Shown: positions 20,790 through 32,330, numbered from the stretch's first letter. The stretch is 64,000 nt of DNA from Ochotona curzoniae (GCF_017591425.1 NW_024467120.1:5146001-5210000), one strand, 5' to 3'. Translations and numbers: made by a program. Notes: generated by a model from the sequence alone, not told the origin.

Positions 20790-21101
20790 TTTTAGGTTTA
20801 TTTTAATTTTTATTGGAAATTCAGATATATAGAGAGGAAGATCTCCTGTTTACTGATTCACTCCCCAAGTAGCCACAATGGCTGGAGCTGGGCCAATCTG
20901 AAGCCAGGACCCAGGAGCTTCTTCTGACTCTCCCACGTAGGTACGGGTTCCTAGGACCTTGGGTCGTCCTTCACTGCTTTCCCAGGCCACAGGCAGGGAG
21001 CTGGATAGGAAGTGGGTCACCGGGATTAGAACTGGCCCTTGTATGGGATCCCGGCGTATGCAAGGTGAGAACTTCAGCCGCTAGGCTGCTGCGCCAGGCC
21101 T
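20790..21101 (-). repeat. CSINE
   Basis: Complete, with 'gtattca' on both sides and a head 'ctgctgcgccaggcc'. Confidence 0.9.
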
Positions 21102-21269
21102 TGTATTCAAGTTTTTTTTTGTATCTCATAAATGCTTGCATTGGGTACAGTAGCTATTTGTGTAGTTTCAGTGTTTTCCCCTGTGATGTTGCATTTTCTG
21201 ACCCACCTGTGGCTGAGTGTCTTATGAACCATTTGACCAGTGACTCGTGAGTGGACTGAGCGCTGCTGG

Positions 21270-21600
21270 AGCGGGCCTGTGGCACAGTGAAATAAGCTGC
21301 TGATTGGGACACCTGAATCCCGAATCGGGGTTCCGAGGACTGAGTTGCTCCTCTGGTTTCATATCCAGCTTCCTGCTGTTGTGCCTGAGAAGTAGCGATG
21401 CCCGTTCTAGAATACATGGGTTCCTGCCCCTGAGAGGGGCAGATCTGGGTAGAGTTTCTGGCTCCTTGCTTGTGCCTGCTGGCCCTGGCTGTTGAAGCCG
21501 TGTAAAGAGTGAGTCAGTTTGATGGAGAGTTCTCTCTCTCTGTTCCTGTATCTCTTTCTCTTTGTCGCTCTCATTTCCAAATGAATATTAAAAAAAAAAA
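21270..21600 (+). repeat. Old CSINE
   Basis: Head 'gcgggcctgtggcacagtga' and A-rich tail near 21,590; body diverged. Confidence 0.8.
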
Positions 21601-22164
21601 ATGTGCTACTGCTGAATAGGAAGTTAAAAAAAAAAACTGTGATAAATAACAGTGGTACAGGCTTAGGGGGAGCAATGTGATGTTCTCATATGTGTTGACG
21701 GTGTGGAGTGGCTACTTTAACATGAGTACCAAATCCCGGGTGGGGATGGTTAGTCTTTGGCGTGAGGCCCTGCTGCCTTGGCCTCTGCTGCTGTCTGTTG
21801 ACGTGTGCCATCCCCCCACTGAGCCAGAATGCATGTTCAGGATGAATAAGAGCACCCTTTGTATCTTAAGCCGCTGACATTTTGGAGTTATTGGTTATAC
21901 ACCTGCTAATGGGCGTTTTCTTAAAAAGGGAGAAAAATGCTCCCAGTTGAAGCCATCACATTAAAGGGAGATGAAACATTTCAATAGCACATGTGACACT
22001 GGAGGGTAAAGGGTAATACAGAAAAAGTTAGCTTATTGAGAATAGCTTTTTTGGGGAAGGGTTATGGAACTATTATTTTTCCAGATTCCCTCTTTTTAAA
22101 TGATACTAAGCCCTGTGTTGAATGACCGTTGCAACTGACCTCAAGACGTTTGAACTCTTGTCAC
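21601..22164. other. Single-copy DNA
   Basis: AT-rich, with a second A-run at about 21,626. No gene or recognised repeat. Confidence 0.4.
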
Positions 22165-22440
22165 TTTCAACTTTGTTTATCTGGAAGGAAGAGAGAAAGA
22201 ATCAAAGGGAAATGAGCAGAATGCTATCCTCCGGTTTACTTCCAAAGTGGTCACAACAGCTGGGATGGGCCATGCTGAGGCCAGGAGCCCGGAGCTATAT
22301 CCAGGTCACTGTGCAGGTGACACAGGACCCAGATGCTTGGGCTATCATCTGCCTCCTAGGGTACATGTTAGCAACAAATTGGATGGGTATGGGAGCTGGG
22401 ATGCCAAGCCAGGTGCTCAGGTTCGAGTGCTCCGAAGCAG
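22165..22440 (-). repeat. Very old CSINE
   Basis: 'ggtttacttccaaagtggtc' and 'ctgaggccaggagcccgga' preserve the order of body landmarks; the ends are eroded. Confidence 0.6.
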
Positions 22441-22524
22441 GGTCTTATCTATTATGTCGAACGCTGCCACTCCATGTTGTCCTTTGCAGTTGCAGTCAGG
22501 AACCAGTGAGTTAAATGTCAAGGT

Positions 22525-22640
22525 CTTGGTTCTCATTGTGCCACTGCATGACCTTCACCTGTCCTAGTCTTAGGGCACTCACCCATCTATAAATAGGTGC
22601 TGAGACAAGCTGTCTTGAATGTCTTCTTGGTCTGCTAATC
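22525..22640 (+). repeat. MIR fragment
   Basis: 'gccactgcatgaccttcacc' then 'cacccatctataaatagg' match the MIR core order. Confidence 0.5.
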
Positions 22641-22847
22641 TGTAGTTCCAGGAACCAGAGCAGCATGCTGCCAGCTGTTTAGGGTCAGGGATCTTAAACA
22701 CAATTTTAAAACACTAGGACCTATACATACTTTGGACTGTTAATTCAAGGAAAATCATTATTTCTTAAATCATTCACAACCTGAGTGTATCAGAATGTGA
22801 TATTGTACTTGCAGAGTCCTCTGTGTGTATGAGTACTAGCTATGATT

Positions 22848-23075
22848 AAAAAAAAAAGATTTATTTATTTATTTTTACTGGAAAGTTAGATTTACAGAGA
22901 GAAGGAGAGACAGAAAAATCTTCCATCCACTGGCTCACTCCCCAAGTGGCCGCAATGGCCTGAGGGGAGCTGAGTCAAAGCATGGAGCCAGGGACCGAAG
23001 GCTTTGGGCTGTCCCCTACTGCCTTCCCAAGCCATAAGCAGGGAGCTGGATGGAAAGTGATACAGCTGGTAAGTA
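22848..23075 (-). repeat. CSINE, head missing
   Basis: Starts with A/T run and 'gatttatttatttattttta', stops after 'ggaaagtgatacagctgg'. Part of the middle is also missing. Confidence 0.85.
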
Positions 23076-23117
23076 TAATTTAGAAAAAAAAAAACAAAAC
23101 AAAAAAAAACCATGCCT

Positions 23118-23162
23118 AGTGGGCCGGGTGTGGTAGCCTAGTGGCTAAAGTCTTCGCCTTGG
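23118..23162 (+). repeat. CSINE head, split by an L1 insertion
   Basis: 'tagtgggccgggtgtggtag' to 'aaagtcttcgccttgg'; the copy resumes at 23,706 with the duplicated 'aaagtcttcaccttgg' and continues to about 23,745. Confidence 0.88.
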
Positions 23163-23705
23163 CCACCGTGGATCCAAACATGCCTCACTAGGTGGGACAC
23201 AAAGATTAGTTACGCCTCACTGGGGTATTGGGGATTTCTCTGCACATCCATCCTAAAAAATGTACTGTACCTGAACTGATAACTGTATGGAATCCGGCTT
23301 AATATAAACCAAAAATTGAAATGTCTATGAAGAAGTCACAGGATGTCGTTAAGAAACCGCATTTTCCTGTTAACATACTATTAATCAGTACCATGTCAGT
23401 TGATGCCATAAGGTTGTAAATGGTTGTTGATGTTATGTTCGGGCTTTTAATTGATTGGGATGATAATTTGCTGGCTTTACCTTCAGACCAGAGATGGTCT
23501 CACCAAGAAATCGTTGAACCCACTAGGATAATAAGACGCTGGACTTTTTGCTTGGTAATACTTCCAATGAAAGAACCTCAACTGAATTTGGACTGTGGTA
23601 ACGCAACAAGGTGGAGAAATCCACCATTGGGAGGGGGTTCGGGGAGGGGTGGGGAATCCCAGTGCCCATAACATTGTGTCACATAATGCAATGTAATTAA
23701 AAAAA
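23163..23705 (+). mobile_element. 5'-truncated L1 3' end inside a SINE
   Basis: Runs from 'catgcctcactaggtgggac' to 'gtaattaaaaaaaaaa'. It is the reverse complement of the L1 3' end at 9,730-10,400 and 55,640-56,275. It is flanked by 16-base target-site duplications at 23,147-23,162 and 23,706-23,721 (one difference). Confidence 0.85.
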
Positions 23706-23739
23706 AAAGTCTTCACCTTGGATGCGCCGGGAACCCGGA

Positions 23740-23890
23740 TCCCCTACATGGGTGGCAGGTGCCCATTTCCCGAGCCACCGCTGCAGCCCTTAGGGTCCTG
23801 TGTTTGTGAGAAGCTGGAGTTGGGAACTGGATTTAGGAACTGAACCCAAACGCTCTGAGGTGTGGAGTATGAGCATCTTGTATGTTTGGC
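23740..23890 (-). repeat. Old CSINE fragment
   Basis: 'gggtggcaggtgcccattt' and 'gaagctggagttgggaactg' are older C-repeat landmarks; both ends are missing. Confidence 0.5.
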
Positions 23891-23923
23891 CAACCCCCGT
23901 CCTCTTGCCTCTGTTTTTCTTTT

Positions 23924-24165
23924 TTTTTTTTAAGATTAATTTTATTTATGTGAAAGGCACATACACACAGAGAGATGGCTTATATCATCCCACATACCTG
24001 CATTAGCCAGAATTGGCTGAAGCCAGAAGCCAGGAACTCAATGCAGGGCTCCCATTGGTTGGCAGCGATCCAGCAAGACTACGCAGCTGGAATCTAGAAT
24101 GTAGCAGAAACTCAAATTCAGCTACCCCACAGGGTACCCCGCTGGGCAGCCGTTGCCCGGTGCCC
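23924..24165 (-). repeat. Old CSINE
   Basis: T-run, 'taagattaattttatttatg', then 'ggctgaagccagaagccagg'; diverged 5' half. Confidence 0.75.
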
Positions 24166-24344
24166 ATCCTGCACCTCTGTTTTCACTTGCTTCTTAAGTC
24201 TGCCATTTCTTGTAGAGATGTGAACGCCAAGATCTTGACCACTTATTCATGAGATTTGTCACTTTCTCTAGATTTATCTTACCTGTCCTGAAATCTAAGA
24301 ACTTGGGGAAAAAATATTGTTGGATCTCTTCTATTAAACAAATG

Positions 24345-24667
24345 ACTTGTTTATTTTTATTTATTTGAAAGTCAGAGTGTCAGGTATACACACACACACT
24401 TACACCACACACACACACAGAGGGAGGTAATATCGCTTCCATCTGTTGGGTTATTTCCCAAATGGTTACCACAATCAGCACTGGGCCAGGTGGAAGCCAG
24501 GAGTCAGGAATTGCATCTGGGTCTTCCACGTGGGTGACCAGCCCTTAAGCACCGGAACTGGCTTCCCAGGTGCCTTAGCAGGGATTTGGGTGTGAAGCAG
24601 AGTAGCTGGGACTTGAACCAGCACTCGAATAAGATAGCTTAACATGCTGTGCCACAAAACCTGCCCC
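24345..24667 (-). repeat. CSINE with internal CA run
   Basis: Complete but old; a (CA)n has grown at 24,389-24,419 within its 3' part. Head ends 'gccacaaaacctgcccc'. Confidence 0.88.
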
Positions 24668-26950
24668 TTGCTCTGCCATTATGTTTCTCTCTTCTCAGAG
24701 CTGGGAGCTAACTACAGATCCACAAAGCACAGGTCCTGCGGGGTGGTGCCATCTAAATAATGTTTATTTCATTGTTGCCTAGGGGGTTGGGAAAGGGATT
24801 GAATGAGCTGTGGAAGCCTGCCCAGTTGTTGGCTTTGTGTAGACACTCTTGCGGATTTTTTATTTTTTGCTTATTTTTGCATTGCAGTTCACTAAGTGTT
24901 CTAAGTTGGAATGGTGTGACGTAATGGTGAAAGTTAGTGGTGGTGATTATGATTCTTGTTGATTGTAATGTATACAGCCACAGGATTAGAAACTGCCCGA
25001 AAATATAAACCTGTTCAATTGTACTGAGCTGCTATATTTGGTTTTAATTCAGTGGGAAATAGAGTTGTTTTTATGCGAAACCCATTTTTGTCTGGTGTTA
25101 TAGATTTTGCACCCTTAAAAACAGTATTATTGTTTTCTGCTTTTGCCTGAATCTTACATATAAGGACCGTTTTGGTGCACTTACCAGGATCAATAAAAAT
25201 AACCTAGCAAGCATGCCAACAAGAAATTCTTCCAGGGCTTTTTAAAATGCTGTGAACAAACGCACCACTCAGTGTCATGTTTTTGGTGATCTCAGAGATA
25301 ACCATCTTAGCATCTCTGAGAAGTCATCCCACCTCGTCTTAAATATTGGCTAGCGCAGTACCGTGCATGTTGCGGGGGATGACTCAGGGTCTCCGCCTTT
25401 CAGCCGAGCCTGGGCGTTGCCCTGGGTAAGCTGTGTCTGGGATTGGGGAGCACGGTCTTAGGGTGCCCGGTAGGTATGAGAGGCATGTGGGCTGAGGCAT
25501 TTACTGCCTGCTCTGTGCCACCTGGCTGCAGGCACACCAGGGAGTTGAACCACATGTGACTACTTGGGTGGCTTCGTTGCTGAGGAGTGCGAATGGGGTG
25601 GAATGTGCTAATAAGGGTGTTGTGAAAATGCCTGGATTTGATGGCATGAGAGGTATGTGTGTTTTTGCATGATTATTTTCAGCAGAACACTTACTATTCT
25701 AGATATTCTTTCCTAACACTGTAAAAAAGAAATTGAGTTGTCTGCTGAATTTCACAGTCGTTTCTCCAAACGGATACTATCAGGAAATGCTGATAAGCAC
25801 GTGGTGTTTGGTTACTACAGCCGGCAGGTTCCTGTTGGATATGTGAATATTCACAAAGGGAACTAGCTCTGTGTTTATGGTGCTCAGTATTTGAGGTAAG
25901 CGCGGTTCTGCTTCATTCGCACTTGGAAGGTCTTCAGACTCACTGAAGTGACTGTACCTGTGGCTGCCTAAGGACATGTGGATGGCACTGATGTCCGGAG
26001 GGGAAAACACTGAGCTCAGCAAAGCAAAAGCAAGGAAGAGAGCCAGGCAGCGGTAACCCTCTAACCCTCGCAGTGTCCTGTCAACCTGTGTGGGGCTCCC
26101 AGGGCCGGAAGGGGTCCGTTCTCCTGAGTGTCAGTTCCTATCAGCTGCTGCTGTCAGGGATCAGTTACGTGGGGGGCCTTGACCCCTGTCCATTTGTGAA
26201 ATAAGAATAGAGCAAATTGCAGCATTCGGATGCAATGCATTCCAAACTCTATTTATTTTAAAGCCGGAATCTCTTCCATAGCCCGCAAAGCAATTAACTG
26301 GCTTTTTTTTTTTTTTGGCACTTGGAATATCTTTGACATTGAATTTGAAACTCTAGACCTCAAATGTGCTGGAAAAAAAATACTTCAAGTAATTCAATTT
26401 ATTTATAGTTCAACTCTTTTAATAATGAAATATATCAGACCATCCACTGTAAGACCTTGGTGGAGTTGTGCTGTGTTAACTGGTATTTAATATAAAAACC
26501 CCAGTTTTAGAGAGGGTATCCCCAAAGTGATATTTGCCATATAGCATTGGGCCTGCATCCGCACCCTGCTCTTGGCAAAATAATAATAAATGTGGTAAAG
26601 TTTGCATGCGTTTTCTTTGCTCCTTAAGTTTTCTGACCTGTTCAGAAGTCCTTGCCCTCGTTCTGATTAACTTCCAATGTTAAACAAGGTCTGTCAATCA
26701 TATTTTAAAAAATCTGATGTTCAGAGGAAAAAAAGGTTTAACTAATTAGCCAATTATGGCAAAAATTGGTGCCCCTGGACTGACTACATGTGACGAAAGG
26801 TATGCTTTTGTAGTTTCTGCAGGATGGGGAGCTACAGGTCCTGGGTGCTCTGGGTCTGACTGCATCTCCCTCAGAGCTGCATCTTTCTCAATGTGTATGG
26901 TACTTGGTGTCAGTCACGATTTTGTGAAATGGTATGTGTAGGACTGTTAT
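24668..26950. other. Long repeat-poor interval
   Basis: About 2.3 kb with almost no recognisable repeats and no exon I can support. The part from 26,220 to 26,780 is AT-rich with homeodomain-type motifs and could be conserved non-coding DNA. Confidence 0.45.
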
Positions 26951-27250
26951 AGGGGCCAACACTGTGGCCTAGTAGGTAAAGTTGCTGCCTGTGGCAACAG
27001 CATCCTGTGTGGAAATTGGTTCATGTCCTGACTGCTCTACTTCCTATCCAGCTCCTTGCTAATACACCTGGGAAAGCAGCAGAGGACAACACAGAGCTTG
27101 GGTCCCTGAAACCTGCATGGGAGACGCAGGTGGAGCTCCAGGCTCCTGGCTCCAGACTGGCCCAGCCCTGGGCATTTGCAGCCATTTGGGGACTGAACCA
27201 GCGTATGGAAGATATCAGTCTCATTCTGTAACTCTGCTTTCCAGATAATC
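26951..27250 (+). repeat. Older CSINE
   Basis: Head 'ggggccaacactgtggccta', 'ctaatacacctgggaaagca', and end 'ctctgctttccagata'; an old-subfamily copy. Confidence 0.88.
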
Positions 27251-27727
27251 TTTATGTTTCAAGAAGAACTGTGAAACACTCTCATTCTGTGCTTTTAAAA
27301 ATCGCTTTGAGGTCAGATCCAGAGCCCTAAGCGGGAATTCAGAAACCATGAGTTTAGTCTTGCTTTGCTGCTCCCCATCCTCTGTGTCCCAGGAATCCAT
27401 TCTAACCATACCAGGCTTCTTAGTTCATTAGAACCTGCAGATCTCTGCTGCATATCTCTAACATATTGTTTAACACGAAGCATTTTGCAGTTCCATGAAT
27501 TTGCAAAGAAAACACAGTGGTAGTTAAGCAGTCCTGGGAACTCAGAGGGTGGCATGTGCTGGAGTTAGCACACACATAGAAGTTAAAGGAGGTGATGATC
27601 ATGGGGGCCCAGGGTTCATGCTGATGGGTTCTGTATGGCAGGACTCCAAGAAGATGGGGGCATTCCTTTGATGCGTTCGCAGTTTTGGGGTAAAATGGTA
27701 CAGTGGAGGGATATGTGGAGGTTGAAT
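27251..27727. other. Single-copy DNA
   Basis: No supported gene. A minus-strand frame at 27,776-27,420 is partly SINE and partly unassigned sequence. Confidence 0.4.
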
Positions 27728-27914
27728 GAACAGTGAGAAAGAGAGACAGAGAAAGAGCTTTCGTCTGCTGATCCACTCCCCCAAATGGTTACAATGGCCA
27801 GAGCTGAGCCGATCTGAAGCCAGGAGCTTCTTCCTGGGTCTTCCATGCAGGTGCAGGGTTCTAAGGCTTTGGGCCATTCTCCGTGGCTTTCCCAGGCCAC
27901 AAGCAGGGAGCTCA
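27728..27914 (-). repeat. CSINE, tail and head missing
   Basis: 'gagaaagagagacagagaaa' to 'gccacaagcagggagct'; truncated on both sides. Confidence 0.82.
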
Positions 27915-28150
27915 TCACACGGTGAAAACTAGTACATTTTATTGAATACACAGATAAGAAAGAAAATGTTTATAGAAAAGATGTGCTTATGATACATATA
28001 TACTTTTATAACTTCCCTTGCTACTGTTATTAACCTTTATGGATTTTTTTTCATTATTCTACCACATTCATTCCCCTCCCATAGCCTCTCATAGTGTGAC
28101 ACCAGTGTGTTTAGTTTTATTATTCATTGTACTTATTGAAGAATTTTTTA

Positions 28151-28474
28151 AAGATTCATTTCATTTTTTTTTTTTATTGGAAAGTCAGATCTACAGAGAG
28201 AAGAGACAGATCTTGCATCCACTGGTTTACTCCCCAAGTGGCCACAAGGGCTGAAGCTGAGGTGTTCTGAAGCCAGGAGCCAGGAGAGGAGCCTCCTATG
28301 GGTCTTTCATGCAGGTGCAATGACCCAAGGCTTTGGGCCGTCCTTGACTGCTTATTTAGGCCACAGGCAGGGAGCTGGATGGGAAATGGGGCAGCCAGGA
28401 CATGAACCAGCGCCCGTATGGGATCCTGGTAGATGTATGGTGAGGATTTAGCCATTAGGTTATCGTACCAGGCC
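28151..28474 (-). repeat. CSINE
   Basis: From 'agattcatttcattttt' to 'tatcgtaccaggcc'; complete. Confidence 0.9.
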
Positions 28475-28830
28475 TGTTGAGGGGTTTTTATTAAGTCTGG
28501 TTCTTAATTTGAAGCAGTTGAGAACATCCTGGAACATAACCGGGCCAAGTTGCTTCCCCTCACGGAGGCTCCCATTACTTTTCGGTGTTTCTTTCCCAGG
28601 GGTGTTTGTTGCCCTTGACGTGGGGTGGACCTTGCCTGTGAGTCAGCTGACCTTGCCTTCTTCAGGCATAATCCAGCAGTTATCTTTGGTATAAAAAGGA
28701 ACGGTTATTCTTGTCTTTCTCTGCCGGCATTGCGGATTGTGTATTTGAAGAAGCGAACAGCTGCGTGTGCTATTTCCAATGCTCCTTTAACATCCACCCA
28801 GGATATGACCATGGGAATGCTCAGAGTAAG
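28475..28830 (+). other. Single-copy DNA with promoter-like motifs
   Basis: Contains 'gtgagtcagctgaccttg' (AP-1-like TGAGTCA overlapping a CAGCTG E-box) near 28,637 and 'ggtataaaaagg' (TATA-like) near 28,688. A worn LTR or a minor promoter is possible, but no transcript signal follows. Confidence 0.3.
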
Positions 28831-28843
28831 CTGTACATTCTTT

Positions 28844-29171
28844 TTTTTTTTTTTTTTAAGATTTATTTATTTATTTATTGGAAAGTCACATATACAGAGA
28901 GGAGGAGAGACAGAGAGGAAGATCTCCCATCCCATGATTCACTCCCTAAGTGAGCGCAATGGCCGGTGCTGTGCCGATCCAAAGCCAGGATCCAGGAACT
29001 TCTTTCTGGTATCCCACAAGGGTGCAGGGTCCCAAAGCTTTGGGCCGTCCTCAACTGCTTTCCCCTGCCACAGGCAGGGAGCTGGAAGGGAAGTGGAGCT
29101 GCTGGGATTAGAACTGGCACCCATATGGGAGGGCGAGGACTTTAGCCGCTAGGCCGCACCACTGGGCCCAA
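28844..29171 (-). repeat. CSINE with exact target-site duplication
   Basis: Complete; 'ctgtacattcttt' occurs at 28,831-28,843 and 29,172-29,184. A few bases near the head are deleted ('gggagggcgagg'). Confidence 0.95.
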
Positions 29172-29351
29172 CTGTACATTCTTTCAGCTCTGGGGCTTGA
29201 GTCTGGGACCAGCCACATGCAGGGAATGACCCTCCAGTAACATCACTGTGTTTGCTTGACAAACAAGTGGACAAAGCCTCCTCTCCAGAAACAGGACTCA
29301 TAAACACCAACAAGCCAGATGAGAAACCTTGGTTTTTCTCTTTCACAAAAT

Positions 29352-29410
29352 AAATGAATGAATGAATGAATGAATGAATAAATAATTAGTTGGCTAGATA
29401 AATAAATAAA
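29352..29410 (+). repeat. (ATGA)n/(ATAA)n microsatellite
   Basis: Seven or so ATGA units followed by ATAA-type units. Confidence 0.93.
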
Positions 29411-30320
29411 TATTCAAGTAGCAGGTAATGGGCAACATTTCCCCTTTGAAGCCCTTAGATACACAGCCGAGTGGCGTTTCCGGCTTGTTTAGGTGCCACC
29501 TTGCACTCTGTCCAGAGACTGTCTGTTGTGACAACGACACAACAGTTTGGTGATTGAATGAGGCCGAGAAATCCTTGCGCTATTCAGTTGCGTGGATTTA
29601 ATGGATTTTCTCAAAATATTTTGCACCCCCACGCCCCACAGCAAAATAGACCTTCATTCCTGCGCTTTTCAAATAATCTTCAAGCATTTTATGGCGTAAG
29701 AATTTGTATTTGGAAAAGGATGTCGAAGAGTACCGCCGCGCTCCTTGGCTGTCGTGACTCGGAAGCCCGTTAGGGCTGGGTGCTGGCCCTTGTTTTGAAG
29801 GGGGACGAGGAGCTTGCGGCTAACATGCCTACATTTGCATCATCGCTTGATGCGAGAACATATTTTAGGTTTGGCAGAATGTGGGAGAAGGTGTCTGTGC
29901 CCTGCCCACTTTCTTTGGAGACCTTATCGTTTTCCTTGCCCTTCAGACTTCTAACTCCTCGGATCGGGAGGAGCGGGGAATGCACCCCAGCCCCCGGAGG
30001 CTCAGCCTCTGGCTGTGGGAAGTTGGGGTGTAGTTATTCCAGCTCTCTTGGACCTTGGATGGCACCTGTGAAGGGTCTTTAGTTTCCTGCTGAACTCCAG
30101 TCTAGTCTTGGGTGGAACAATGCAACCTTAAACAAGCTGTCTTCCCTCTCCTGCTCCCCGACCAGCGCCTTGCTAATAAACTCTTCACAATCACATCTTG
30201 ATCTCAAATCAAAACAACATCCCTTCTTTGGGGTGTTAAATAAAAATTACAGGAGGCCGTGGATTTGGATTGGGCACCCATGCCACGCCAAGAGACAAAT
30301 GTACATGATGTTTAATGACA
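29411..30320. other. Single-copy DNA with scattered CpG
   Basis: About 900 bases without a recognised repeat, keeping more CpG than its surroundings (for example 'taccgccgcgctcc' near 29,731). A 100-residue + frame (29,780-30,082) shows no known motif. It might be regulatory or an old LTR; 'gctaataaactcttc' near 30,172 resembles an LTR polyadenylation region. Confidence 0.35.
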
Positions 30321-30324
30321 GTAC

Positions 30325-30478
30325 CTGAAGAGGCTCTGGGCTCCTGGCTCCGGGTCGAGCTCTGTTCCAGCCATTACGGTCGCTTTGGAAGTAAATCAAC
30401 GGATAAAAATCTTCTCTGTCTCTCCCCCTCTCTGTATATCTGACATTCCAATAAAAATAAATAAACCTTTTAAAAATT
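30325..30478 (+). repeat. 5'-truncated CSINE
   Basis: Only the 3' half is present, from 'cctgaagaggctctgggc' to 'aaaataaataaacctttt'. Confidence 0.85.
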
Positions 30479-30535
30479 TTAAAATGAAATCATTTAAAAA
30501 AGAGAGATTCAAAGAAAAGAGAGAGATTCTATGAG

Positions 30536-30547
30536 GTGCTCACTTCA

Positions 30548-30585
<38 letters not shown>

Positions 30586-30586
30586 G
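30536..30586 (+). pseudogene. U6 snRNA fragment (5' about 50 nt)
   Basis: 'gtgctcacttcagcagcaca' and 'tactaaaattggaacgatac' match the first half of U6 snRNA with two changes (tcacttcag for tcgcttcgg). It stops after 'agagaaga', so the catalytic ACAGAGA-containing start is kept but the 3' stem-loop and terminator are missing. There is no recognisable U6 promoter upstream; an A/G-rich SINE tail precedes it. It is a dead retro-copy, of the kind L1 machinery makes. Confidence 0.88.
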
Positions 30587-30620
30587 ATCCTATTACGTAG
30601 ACAAGTTAGAAATTAGCCTC

Positions 30621-30722
30621 TGTGTGTGTTTGTGTGTGTGAGAGAGAGAGAGAGAGAAAGAGAGAGGGTGGGGGACTTATGGGAAGTATATATACACACA
30701 TATATATACATATATATATATT
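30621..30722 (+). repeat. (TG)n, (GA)n and (TA)n simple repeats
   Basis: TG-type words at 30,621-30,640, GA repeats to about 30,666, then TA/CA repeats at 30,687-30,722 running into the SINE tail. Confidence 0.93.
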
Positions 30723-31012
30723 TTTTTATTACAAAGTCAGAGGAAGGTCTTCTGTCCGATGATTCACTCCCCAAGTGACCGCAACGGCCGGTGCTGCATC
30801 GATCCGAACCCGGGAACCAGGAACCTCTTCTGAGTCTCCCACACGGATGCAGGGTCCCAAAGCTTTGGGCTGTCCTCGACTGCTTTCCCTGGCCACAAGC
30901 AGGGAGCTGGATAGGAAGTGGAGCTGCCGGGATTAGAACCGGCACCCCATGGGCTCCTGGTGTTTTCAAAGCGAGGACTTTAGCCATCAGCTAGGCTACG
31001 CTGCTGGCCCTA
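30720..31012 (-). repeat. CSINE
   Basis: From 'tttttttattacaaagtcag' to 'ctacgctgctggccct'. The 'tacagagagg' part is shortened. Confidence 0.9.
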
Positions 31013-31394
31013 GGGAAGTTTGGAAGCTTCCATGGAAGGAGTGCCTTGGAGGCATGCTTTGGGAGCAGCCCAGCATCTTACAGTGCCCACACCCTGATGA
31101 CTTCTGGTCATTCTGGGTGCTGAACCTTCATAGCCTTCTCGCAAGGAAGGTTCCCTACGGCAATGATGCCTGTCCCATTCCTGTGGGCTACTAAATTGGG
31201 TAACACTGAATGCTAAAACCTAGGGAGCACTTTTGCCTAATTCACACTCAGCAAATCCTTTGCTCTGAGAAGAGGGAATGGGGAAGGAGAAATGGCAGGA
31301 AGACCTGGACCCCGTTCCCTCAGAATTCCCAGTGTCAGTGCAGGCTGTGTGCTTAGCTCTTCCCAGAGGTGCCTACCTGCCTTTACAGTGCATT

Positions 31395-32330
31395 TAAAAA
31401 AAAATAAATTTCTTTTATTTTTGGTGATGTTTACATAATTGAGATGGAAGTATGCGCATCTAGTCCACTGATTAGGGTGGGAAGGATCAAGGAACCAGGG
31501 ACAGTGGATGAGGCAATTTTTTTTTTTTCTCCCTTTGTCCAGGGAAGGGTGGAAAGAAGGGGTGAGGGCCACTCCCAGCCACCTAACTGCATCAGTACAT
31601 GGGGATAGTGGACAGCCACTTAATGTCATCCCAGGATCACCAGTGTAGAGCATGTTTTGAGGGTACTGCTTAAGTGGTTTTGATAGTTCTGAAATGCTGT
31701 TGATTTTGTTGCTCCAAGGATGAGGAAATCTTTCCAAGGTCCGTTGGCTGACATAGTACACCTTAGAGTCTCCATTCGCTCAGACACTTGCTATCAAAGC
31801 TTGGCTCGGAGAGTTGTGCAATTTGTTCTGCCCTCCATCGTCTGTTACGGTGCTGGATGTCCTCTGCAGGCTCCGATGAACTGGTTGCACATCCTCCGTG
31901 TGCCTCTGGGCCTGCCGTCTGCTGCACAGGCTTCAACAAACGAGGAGACCCAGTTCTGACATATGCACTCCGCGGTCAGACCGCACATCCTATAATTTTC
32001 TTGAGTCCGGAGGTCCAGTTGCGGGGAAGGGTCCCCAAAGAAACCTTGCCAAAGGTGGCCCCAGACCTGACTCCTGTATGTGCCAGCCAGTGCAGGGTTT
32101 GTATCAGTCTGTCACCCACATCAGTCCTCCCCACACCCTAGTGGTTGCAGTTGTCCAGTCAGTATGTGCCCGGCTCCATCTACTTTGCTTACCGCTGGGC
32201 TCTGTCTCCCATTTGGATTCTATGTTCCGTGAAACCAAGCCGAACCAAGAGAGCAGTACCAATCTTAGTGACACCTCAAGGCAGGGGAGAATATGTGGCA
32301 ACCACTGGATTCCATGACTGAACTAAAGAA
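31395..32330 (-). mobile_element. LINE-type 3'-end family B, longest copy
   Basis: The minus strand ends in an A/T-rich tail at about 31,395-31,425. The text 'gatgtttacataattgagat', a T-run, 'ccaaggatgaggaaatcttt' and 'ggctgacatagtacacctta' recurs in order at 58,740-59,480. The A-rich end and 5' truncation point to a LINE-1 3' end, probably lagomorph-specific. A 174-residue minus-strand frame over it shows no known domain. Confidence 0.6.
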
